A stretch of 64,000 nt of DNA from Closterium sp. Naga37s-1 (Eukaryota > Streptophyta > Zygnematophyceae > Desmidiales > Closteriaceae): contig CANJKZ010000063.1 in NCBI GenBank assembly GCA_947471745.1, positions 909,001-973,000 on the forward strand, read 5' to 3'. A model generated the notes under the pieces. That model did no database searches and had not been told where the DNA came from. It saw nothing but the letters and a program-made list of their open reading frames with translations. Positions 47,901-55,455 of the stretch are shown here, in pieces; within the stretch, counting starts at the first letter, position 1, and every line of letters starts with the position of its first letter. A program made the position numbers and the translations under genes.

Positions 47901-50900
47901 CACACACACCCTCCCTTCTCCTCTTCCCCACACACACACCCTCCCTTCTCCTCTTCCCCTCACACACCCCCTCCCTTCTCCTCTTCCCCTCACACACCCC
48001 CTCCCTTCTCCTCTTCTTTCTCTTCCGCTTTACGACCAGGCGCGCATATTGGGCAGGGCGGGGGATTTTACCGCAGCAGCACGGCTGGCAATGCCTCAGA
48101 GCAGTTATCCCAACCCCGTCCCTTCCCCTCTTCCCCTCACCCCCATCCCCTTGGCTCGTTCCCTTCTCTTTACAACCAGGCGCGCATTCTGGACAGGGCG
48201 GGGGATTTCACAGCAGCAGCGCGGCTGGCAGACGAGGCAAGGAGCTTGGACCTGGCGGATAGATACCTCAACTCGGAGGCCGTCAGGCACATGCTCAGGG
48301 CCGACCAGGTAGGAGGGGGGGGGAACAGTTGGTTGTTTGAGTAGCAAGTAACTCGAAATGCGACTGATGGTCTGGAGGGAGCAGACGAGGCAAGGAGCTT
48401 GGACCTGGCGGATAGATACCTCAACTCGGAGGCTGTCAGGCACATGCTCAGGGCGGACCAGCTGGGGGCGAGTGGTGTGGTTGGTTGGCGTGGTTGGGTG
48501 GTATGGCCTATTTGAGTAGTGAGACTTGAAAAGCGCCCGGTAGTATGGAGGGAGACGAGGCGAGATGCTTGGATCGGATCCGGCTGACAGATACCTCAAC
48601 TCAGAAGCGAAGCGGTCAGGCACATGCTCAGGGCTGACCAGGTGGGGATGGAAGGCAGCAGAAGGGGGGTGACCCATAATGCATGAGGTATGGTAATCAG
48701 GGAGGAGAGGAGAGTGTTTGGGTGTGGCTGCGATACAAGTCAAGCGCTTCTGCTCGTGTGCTTGCTCGTCTCTCCCTCCCCCTGTCTGTCCTCGGTCATG
48801 CGCCTGTATGTATGTATCTCGACTCGACTTTTGAGTCGACTCAAAAGTCACCCCGTATGTATCTCGACTTTTGAGTTGACTCGAACTTCATCCGTGTGTT
48901 CCCCCCTCCCCCTCCTCCTATCTGGGTGCGTGTGTATGGGTTCAGGTGGATCTAGCAGAGAAAACAGCAGCGCTGTTCACCAAGCACGGGGACCAGCATG
49001 AGAACCTCTTCGACATGCAGTGCATGTGGTGGGTGCATTGCGGTGCATGCGGGTGCAGTGCGGTGCATGTGGGTGCAATACGGTGCATGCGGGTGCATGC
49101 AATGCATATGATGAATGTGATGTGATGGTTGTAACGCATCCCACCCACCCTCCGTGCCCCATCCCATGGCACCGCTCCTCACAGGTACGAGCTGGCGGGT
49201 GGCTGTCTCCACGTTCTTTGATGCCCGACTTTTACCTGACTTTTACCTGACTTTTACCTGACTTTTACCTGCAGCAGAGCAACTTCAGCCGGGCATCGAA
49301 GAACGTCAGAAGCTACATGTGTTTTGGAACCTCAACATAACCGCATCCCATCCCATCCCATCCCATCCCATCCCATCCCATCCCATCCCATCCCATCCCA
49401 TCCCATCCCATCCCATCCCATCCCATCCCATCCCATCCCATCCCATCCCATCCCATCCCATCCCATCCCATCCCATCCCATCCCATCCCATCCCATCCCA
49501 TCCCATCCCATCCCATCCCATCCCATCCCATCCCATCCCATCCCATCCCATCCCATCCCATCCCATCCCATCCCATCCCATCCCATCCCATCCCATCCCA
49601 TCCCATCCCATCCCATCCCATCCCATCCCATCCCACCCCACTGCTGTGTGCGTGCAGGTACGAGCTGGCAGGTGGAGACAGCTACCTGCGGCAGAAGAAC
49701 TACGGGCGGGCGTTGAAGAACTACCTGTCTGTGCACAAGCACTATAACGACATGGTCAGTGCGCCATGACCATGTGTCACATGGGTGGTGTGGTGTTTAG
49801 TGTGCCCCACGGGGAGTGAGTGACCTTTGAGGGGGGGCGTTGAAGAGCTACCTGGCTGTGCAGAAGCACTACAACAACAACATGGTCAGTGTGGCGTTTG
49901 GCATGTCACATGGTGAGATTGTCATGTGCTACACGGTCACGGTCCCTTGAGGTGAGGTCTGATTCCCCTCCCTTACTTCCCCCCTCCCCCCTCCCCCCAC
50001 CCCCATCTGCCCGCCAGATTGAGGACCAATTCGACTTCCACACCTACTGTCTGCGCAAGATGACTCTCCGAGCCTACGTCGCCACACTCCGTTGGGAGGA
50101 CAGTCTGCACGCCTCCCCCTTCTTCTGCCAGGGCGCTGTTGGGGCTGTGCGGACCTATGTGGCTCTGCATGACCGGCCGGTGGTGAGGGAGGAGACGAAG
50201 GAGGAGGAGAGGAGCAAGATGAGCGCTGCGGAGCGGAAGCGACTGCAGAAGGAGCAACGGAGGAAGAAGGTGAGCGGGAAGGGGGGGAGGATCAGGGGTA
50301 GGGGGGCAGGGGTCTGGATATGGTTGGGAGAGAATCTTGAGAGGAGGAGGGGGGGCAAAGGGGGAAATGCTATGAGGTGTGATGGGCGGTGCCGTGGGCG
50401 CTGTGCGGTGCTATGTGGCGCTGCACGACCGGCCGGTGGTGAGGGAGGAGGCGAAGGAGGAGGAGAGGAGCAAGATGAGCGCGGCGGAGAGGAAGAGACT
50501 GCAGAAGGAGCAACGGAGGAAGAAGGTGAGCGGGGGTGGCTGGAAAGGAGTGTTGGGAGCAGGTGAGAGAGAGCGAGCGAGTGAGGAAGGGGCAGTGAGT
50601 GGGGGGGGAGCGATGGCAGCATGGTGACCTGTACTGGTCACTCCTCCCCTCCCTTGTGTTCTCCTTTACACTTTTCCCAAGGCATTTCTCCCCTCTGCCA
50701 TCCTCCCTGCCCTCCCCCCTGCCCTCCCTGGATGTCTTCTGACTTATGAGTCGACTCAAAAGTCACCTCGCCCTCCTCTCCCTTGTATTCTCCGTGACGC
50801 TTTTCACAAGGCATTGCTCCCCTCTGTCCTCCTTCCTGCCCTCCCCCCTGCTTTCCCCTGTGTTCTCCCCTCTGCGCCGCTTTTGCTTTGCCCTGTCTTC

Positions 50901-53900
50901 ACTCATTTCCCGTTCGGGCAAGCAGGAGGAGGAGGCAGCAGCGGCTGCTGAGTCAACTCAAAATACACCCATCCGTGTGCCCGCCTCTGCCCTCCCCTGC
51001 CCTCCTCTGCCCTTTCCTTTGTTTGGCCCTGTGCTCACTCATTTCCCGTTCGGGCAAGCAGGAGGAGGAGGAGGCAGCAGCGGCGGCGGCGGCAGCAGCA
51101 GCAGCCAAGGCAGCCAAGAAGGGAGGCTCGGCCAAGCCTGTGGATGCCGACCCTGATGGGGTGAAGCTCACTGAGGTGTGTGCTGCTTCGGTGCTGTGCG
51201 GTGGTGTGAGTGAGATGCTGTGCTGTGTTTGTGCATGCATGATGCTGTGCGTGTGAGTTTATGTGCTTGTGATTGCATGTCCTTGCATGTGCTTTCTGTG
51301 CTGACTCGGTGTTGTGCTGCTGTGCAGTTCACTGCACGCTGTGTGTACTGGTGTGACACGCATGCATGATGTGTGTGTGTGTAGTGCTGCGAGGTCTATA
51401 TCTTTGATGCTACACTCTTCAAGTGGCCTCTTAAATCGACTCAGTTGCCTCCACACCACCATTCACCAGGTGGAGGACAAGCTAGCAGAGGCCTCAAAGC
51501 ACCTCTCCCTGCTGCTGCAGCATGCTGGTTTGGAGCTGCCTTTGAGTCCACTCAAATCTCACCACACCACCACCACTCCTTCCCACACCTCTCTCAGGTG
51601 GAGGACAAGCTAGCAGAGGCCTCAAAGCACCTCTTCCTGCTGCTGCACGCTAGGTCTGAGCCGACCTTTACGTCTGGATAAAGATATGTTTAGTTCACCA
51701 CCGTCCCCACACCTCTCTCAGGTGGAGGACAGGCTAGCAGTGGCGTCGAAGCACCTCTCCCTGCTGCTGCAGCATGCTGGTTTGGAGCTGTCTTTTAGCC
51801 CACTCAAACTTCACCACACCACCACCATTCCTTCCCACGCCACCATTCACCAGGTGGAGGACAAGCTAGCAGAGGCCTCAAAGCACCTCTCGCTGCTGCT
51901 GCAGCACGCCGTGATATGACCTCTGAGGCTTGGCTAAAATATGTGTTTACACACTTTGATTCCCATTCGCTCAGGTGGAGGACAAGCTAGCAGAGGCCTC
52001 AAAGGGTTTTTGCTGCAGCACCTCAGCTCATATGCTTGAGTCGAGTCTAATCGTGGACACCATCACTGTTCCCACGCCCCTTTCAGGTGGAGGACAAGCT
52101 AGCAGAGGCCTCCAAGCACCTCTCCCTGCTGCTGCAAGACGCTGGGTCGGAGCTACTGTTTGACGCAACATGAATCACTACTCACCACGTTACTTCCCGC
52201 GCAGGTGGAGGACAAGCTAGCAGAGGCCTCCAAGCACCTCTCGCTGCTGCTGCAGCACGCCGGCTCGGAGCTGATCTTTGAAGTCTGACTAAGATAGGCT
52301 TAATACACCATTACTCCCACGCCCCTTTCAGGTGGAGGACAAGCTAGCAGAGGCCTCCAAGCACCTCTCGCTGCTGCTGCAGCACGCCGGCTCGGATCTC
52401 TCGTCGCTGCAAGTGGCGTTTGACGTGTTCTCGCGGAAAAAGAAGCTGCTGCTGTGCCTGCAGGTGAGTGTGTTCTGCAGCAAGAGTGAATAGTCACGGC
52501 CTATTCACTGCCTAGCCACCCCAATCCCTAGTCATTTTCTGGACCTTGAGTGTCTCGACTCGCTCCCTCACTCGCTCCCTCACTCACTCCCTCACTCATT
52601 TCACTCACCCACTTCCTCACTCACTCAATCCTCCTCTGTCTCGCCCTCTCCTCTGTGCCTCAGGTGGTGCTTCGGTTGCTGAGGGAGCATCCACATGCAC
52701 CCCTCACACACTCCTGCCTGGTATGTATGTGTGCATAAATGTGTGCGTGCATGTGTTCTCGCATGTGTTCTTGCATGTGAGCTTGCGTGTGCGCATGCAT
52801 GTTGCACACGCACCCCTCGCGCTCTCCTGTCTGGTATGTAAATCCGTTTTTTTTTTTCCTCAAAATTACTGCCTTCTCCCTTCCCTGGTCCACATTTCCA
52901 ACCACTCGAACCCATCACACCATCCCCGCTCCACCACCCCAAGCACTACTGGTTTGCGTCTTCCTCACAACCCGACCTACCCACTGCCTGGTCTCTTTTC
53001 TTCCCAATGTATCCCTTTTCCCATCACCGCTCCACGCCCCATCCACCCATGGCTCTCCACCACCCCAACCATGCCAGGTTCGCTTCTTCCTCACAGTGCG
53101 AGACCTTCCCGCAGCAGAATCCGAATCAGATAAAATCGTCCGCGCAGTGATTGAAGCCGAGAGGGCTGGTCTGGGGTGGGTGGCACAAGAGGGCGAGGAG
53201 GGAAGGGGGTGTTGCACGGGAGAGGCAGTTGGGTGAAGGATGGGGGAGGGATGGAGGGAAGGGTGATTGGCGAGGGTGAGAGGGCTCGGTGGGTGCGTTT
53301 GTGGGGAGGTGTGGGAGTTTTCTCTTTCGCGGTTTTTCCCTCTCTTCCCCGCCTCACGCTGCTCCCTCCCCTCCCCGCCCCCCCCTCCCACCCCTCCTAA
53401 CCCCTCCGAACCCCTGCCAATCCCCGCAGTCTCTCTGAAGACCTGTCAGCAAGCCTGCAAGAACGCAACGAAGCCTTCCTGGAGTCACACAAAGGTGCGA
53501 GGCTTTTTCTTAGAACTCTTTATCTGAAACACTTTATCTGAAGCTCCTTCCTGCCTTTTTTCTTTCAATTCTCTAAAACACTTGCAACTGGTGATATTCT
53601 GCTTCCTGTAGCCTCCTCCCCCTTCTGTAGACCCCCTCTTGTCATCTGATTGCTTCTTTAAGCCCTCTTGCCAGACCTTCTTTATCTTGGTTTCTCCATT
53701 TTCCGTCCTTTTCCCGTGCTCGATTTTGTTTTATGCTCCATTTATGCACCCCCATGCCACCACCATGCCTCCACCATGCCATGAGAGCAGATAGTTTGCC
53801 GCACAGGGCAGCAGCAGCGGAGGCCATGGCCATGCTGGACCCCTCTCTCAAGGCGAGGGCCACCTCTGTCATCCACGACTCCCAAGAGCCCCTCGCCACA

Positions 53901-55455
53901 AGGTAGGGAGTAGGGCCTACATGGCAGTGCCAATTGTATAAGTCCCTCAGCAGCAGAGCAGCAGCAGCGGAGGCCAGGGCCATGCTTCACCCCACTCTCA
54001 AGGCGCGGGCCACTGCTGTCATCCACGACTCTCAAGAGCCGCTGGCAAAGAGGTAGGTCCTATGGCCGGTTCGGTTCATTATATATGAGCGCCTCACAGA
54101 CATGGCAGCAGCAGCGGAGGCCAGGGCCATGCTTGACCCAGGTCTCAAGGAACGCGCCTCTTCCATCATCCACGACTCTCAAGAGCCGCTGGCCAAGAGG
54201 TAGGTCCTACAGTGCAGCATGCTGGTTCATTGTATATACGCCTCACAGACAGGGCAGCAGCAGCGGAAAAGGAAACAATGCAGCATGCTGGTTCATTGTA
54301 TATACGCCTCACACACAGACAGGGCAGCAGCAGCGGAAAGGGAAACAATGCAGCATTGCGCTTGACTCTCCAGTGGCAGGAGGGAGTAGGAGAGTGGTTC
54401 CTTCACTAATTCACGCACTCTTTTGTGGCGCCTCAGAAAGCGCACGTGTGTGACCTCTTCAACCACCCCCCCCTCTTTTCCCTCCCTCCCCCCTCCCTCA
54501 TTCCTCTTCCCTCCCTGTTGTCTCCAGCGGCGGAGCATTGGCGGAGGGAGTGGGCGAGTGGTCTCTTGACCAATGTGTGGCGGTGCATCGGCTACTGCAG
54601 GAAGGGCCTCTGGCTGACGAGGCGACTTTTGAGACGTCTCAAAACTCCTCTCTCATTCCTCTTCCCTCCCTGTTGTCTCCAGTGGCGGAGCATTGGCGGA
54701 GGGAGTGGGCGAGTGGTCTCTTGACCAATGTGTGGCGGTGCATCGGCTGCTGCAGGAAGGCCCTCTGGCTGATGAGGCGGCCGCACAAAGTGAGTTGTCA
54801 CTATTAATTTAGGAGATTGTTGTTGTTGTAAACTAACGGTAAGGTGTGTGAATACGAGTGCGCGGTGGTGCATCGGCTGCTGCAGGAAGGCCCTCTGGCC
54901 GAGGAGGCGGCTGCGCAAAGTGAGTTCTCACTCTCGCAGCATCGCACCACCTTTCCTGCGAGTCCTTGCCGTGCTGTGTCCCGCCCTTGCTTCTCTTCCT
55001 CTCTTCCCGCAGCACTTAAAGAGGCAACGCTTTGAGAGTGTTGAGCTGGAGGGCAGCAGCAAGAGGTGATGCTTGGGCCTGTGGGGCTGAGATGAAGCCC
55101 TAGGATCGTATTCTGGTTTTTCCGTCCTTCCCTCCTCCCTCGTCCCCATCGACCAGGATGGAAGGACCGGTGCGCGGAGCGTTTTCCCTACTCGCAGCAC
55201 TTTGAGGGCGGCAAGAGGTGATGCTTGAATCGACTCTGAAACCTTTTCCCTCCTCCCTCTCTTCCTCCTTCCCCTCGTCCCCGTCGTCCAGGATGGAAGG
55301 ACCGGTGTGCGGAGCGTTTTCCCTACTCGCAGCACTTTGAGGGCGGCAAGAGCTCTGTGAAAGCACCACCCCCGGTGGCAGATGGGGTGAATGAGGACGT
55401 GGAGGAGGGGAGTGCTGCCGGTGCTGCTGCTAGGGAGAACGGAGTGGTGGAGTAG
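29423..55455 (+). CDS. NAA15: NAA15, auxiliary (ribosome-anchoring) subunit of N-terminal acetyltransferase NatA; 24 exons, 897 residues
   Basis: NAA15 is the TPR-repeat scaffold that holds the catalytic NAA10 at the ribosome, so that nascent chains starting with small residues are acetylated after Met removal. I placed 24 exons with GT/AG borders; every phase agrees and the sum is 2,694 bp, 897 residues plus stop, the length usual for plant NAA15. Diagnostic blocks follow the family order: [104 protein letters not shown]. Introns are full of tandem partial exon copies and arrays, including 8.9 kb of one 14-bp repeat, yet the coding frame is intact. Confidence 0.95.
31223..31678 (+). repeat. 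24-bp array, 19 copies, each a GT...AG unit
   Basis: Exactly 19 x 24 bp. Each unit starts GTGGGCTCTCTC and ends TCGCTGCTGCAG, so every copy has a potential donor at its start and a potential acceptor at its end. It begins at the donor of NAA15 exon 4 and repeats that exon's last codons (SLLQ). 24 bp is 8 codons, so if retained it would add VGSLSLLQ repeats in frame. Confidence 0.95.
33317..33395. repeat. Two junction palindromes at the left edge of the 14-bp array
   Basis: TTTTGAGTCGACTAAAAA at 33317-33334 and a palindrome with 11-bp perfect arms (GATTTTTTAGG / CCTAAAAAATC, 2-nt centre) at 33372-33395. They separate three copies of CAGCTTTCAGCA-TGGAAGC-type sequence, the last of which opens into the minisatellite. 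Confidence 0.85.
33411..35770 (+). repeat. 14-bp minisatellite, block with CAC variant (about 167 copies)
   Basis: Unit ATGCACGGAAGCAC repeated essentially without error inside NAA15 intron 6. It ends at one short unit (35771-35780), where the second variant block begins. Confidence 0.96.
35771..42341 (+). repeat. 14-bp minisatellite, block with CAT variant (about 470 copies)
   Basis: Unit ATGCATGGAAGCAC. Indels and substitutions cluster at 36222, 36309, 36415, 36436, 36619-36635 and 36819; beyond that only two single-base indels (39175 and 41160) occur in more than 5 kb. No frame on either strand contains a stop, so very long spurious frames (over 3,000 codons, rich in Cys/His/Met) appear. 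They are not genes. Confidence 0.96.
42375..46822 (+). CDS. NAA15: NAA15 exons 7-12
   Basis: Exons: 42375-42446 ([10 protein letters not shown]...), 43279-43533 ([14 protein letters not shown]...[17 protein letters not shown]), 44696-44827 ([16 protein letters not shown]...), 45867-45940 ([22 protein letters not shown]), 46449-46518 ([19 protein letters not shown]) and 46727-46822 ([22 protein letters not shown]). Exon 8 has truncated copies before (42978, 43127) and after (about 43625, 43905, 44150). Exon 9 has two degenerate copies upstream and six partial copies of its 3' half downstream. Exon 10 has one copy at 45726. Confidence 0.9.
42449..42590 (+). repeat. GGAGT/GGAAT pentamer microsatellite
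   Basis: Mixed GGAGT and GGAAT pentamers beginning right at the donor of NAA15 exon 7. Confidence 0.9.
42600..43215 (+). pseudogene. Degenerate copies of NAA15 exons 7 and 8 upstream of exon 8
   Basis: An exon 7 copy (CTGGCGGAAGCAGGC...) near 42622-42685, followed by exon 8 starts (CCGCAG|GTGGATAAGCTGG) at 42978 and 43127 that become frameshifted after a few codons. A weak palindrome-like TTTAGTCAACTCAGAAA lies at 42927-42943. Confidence 0.7.
44393..45690 (+). pseudogene. Cluster of partial NAA15 exon 9 copies
   Basis: Two degenerate copies of the exon 9 start lie near 44393 and 44553. Six copies of its 3' half, encoding [20 protein letters not shown] with donor GTGAG, lie at about 44905, 45035, 45183, 45295, 45490 and 45650. 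Intervening pieces contain half-palindromes such as TTTTGAGTCGACCCA (45019 and 45279). Only 44696-44827 is complete. Confidence 0.75.
45931..46022 (+). repeat. 15-bp array with AG|GT in each unit
   Basis: About six copies of CCTCCTCTCAGGTGC beginning at the donor of NAA15 exon 10. Each contains CAG followed by GTG, so any unit could be donor or acceptor. Confidence 0.85.
47279..48010 (+). repeat. 30-bp pyrimidine-rich array, about 24 copies
   Basis: Unit of CTCCCTTCTCCTCTTCCCCT plus CACACACACC, with small variants, in the intron before NAA15 exon 13. The sequence is polypyrimidine-like and is followed by acceptor-bearing exon 13 copies at 48039 and 48180. Confidence 0.93.
48180..55455 (+). 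CDS. NAA15: NAA15 exons 13-24 (C-terminal half)
   Basis: Exons: 48180-48308, 48946-49028, 49658-49754, 50018-50269, 51062-51175, 52332-52463, 52664-52720, 53078-53175, 53430-53494, 53791-53902, 54683-54789, 55292-55455. Content includes [30 protein letters not shown], the split [20 protein letters not shown] with a basic [13 protein letters not shown] tail, an Ala/Glu/Lys-rich linker, [38 protein letters not shown] and [19 protein letters not shown], then the stop at 55453-55455. Each exon from 13 to 18 and from 22 to 24, plus part of 19, has partial tandem copies alongside. Confidence 0.9.
48826..48889. repeat. Pair of junction palindromes, one perfect over 24 bp
   Basis: 48826-48849 is a perfect palindrome: GACTT-TTGAGTC and its reverse complement, with GTCGAC core. 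A second, decayed form starts at 48866. Each follows a copy of GTATGTATCTC. Confidence 0.92.
49345..49634 (+). repeat. (TCCCA)n pentamer, about 58 copies
   Basis: An uninterrupted pentamer repeat just before the acceptor of NAA15 exon 15. Confidence 0.96.
50389..50526 (+). pseudogene. Second copy of the NAA15 exon 16 3' half
   Basis: Repeats [15 protein letters not shown] through [13 protein letters not shown] with the same donor GTGAGC, about 257 bp downstream of the first. It could serve as an alternative donor region but has no acceptor of its own that keeps the known order. Confidence 0.7.
50741..50764. repeat. Junction palindrome, one mismatch
   Basis: Same 24-bp form as at 48826 with one mismatched pair. 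It lies between two copies of an intron block of roughly 90 bp (50650-50735 and 50768-50855). Confidence 0.9.
50949..50960. repeat. Junction palindrome TGAGTCAACTCA
   Basis: Arms TGAGT/ACTCA at the point where a truncated copy of NAA15 exon 17 (from 50926) ends and the second copy of the preceding intron begins. Confidence 0.75.
51470..52331 (+). repeat. Seven truncated tandem copies of NAA15 exon 18
   Basis: The acceptor CAG|GTGGAGGACAAGC recurs at 51470, 51598, 51722, 51854, 51975, 52087 and 52205 before the complete exon at 52332; spacing is 112-132 bp. Each copy encodes [17 protein letters not shown] and stops being exon-like after GSEL, where a palindrome-like segment follows (clearest at 51541-51556, TTTGAGTCCACTCAAA). 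Only the last copy has the rest of the exon and a donor. Confidence 0.9.
51541..51556. repeat. Junction palindrome TTTGAGTCCACTCAAA
   Basis: 7-bp perfect arms with CC centre between exon 18 copies 1 and 2. Decayed forms occupy the same place in other copies (about 51421, 51790 and 52033). Confidence 0.85.
53945..54360 (+). pseudogene. Partial copies of NAA15 exon 22
   Basis: Copies of RAAAAEAxAML...[12 protein letters not shown] with a donor GTAGG lie near 53950-54053 and 54093-54202. Two short remnants (CAGACAGGGCAGCAGCAGCGG) lie near 54247 and 54317. The complete exon is 53791-53902. Confidence 0.75.
54528..54620 (+). pseudogene. Truncated first copy of NAA15 exon 23
   Basis: Identical in outline to 54683-54789 but ends at the palindrome 54627-54644 before reaching a donor. 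Confidence 0.75.
54627..54644. repeat. Junction palindrome TTTTGAGACGTCTCAAAA
   Basis: A perfect 18-bp palindrome with GACGTC core, exactly between the truncated and the complete copies of NAA15 exon 23. Confidence 0.95.

Noticed and set aside
47005..48312. 435-codon Leu/Pro/Ser/Thr repeat frame
   Set aside because: Product of the 30-bp pyrimidine-rich array in an NAA15 intron; only its last part coincides with genuine exon 13 sequence and mostly in another frame.
48826..48849. GTCGAC palindromes as restriction-linker or library-adaptor artefacts
   Set aside because: The core varies (GTCGAC, GACGTC, GTTGAC, GACAAC, GGTGCC), copies are decayed to different degrees, and flanking duplicates differ by substitutions. 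That is not expected of a fixed synthetic linker. It should still be verified on raw reads.
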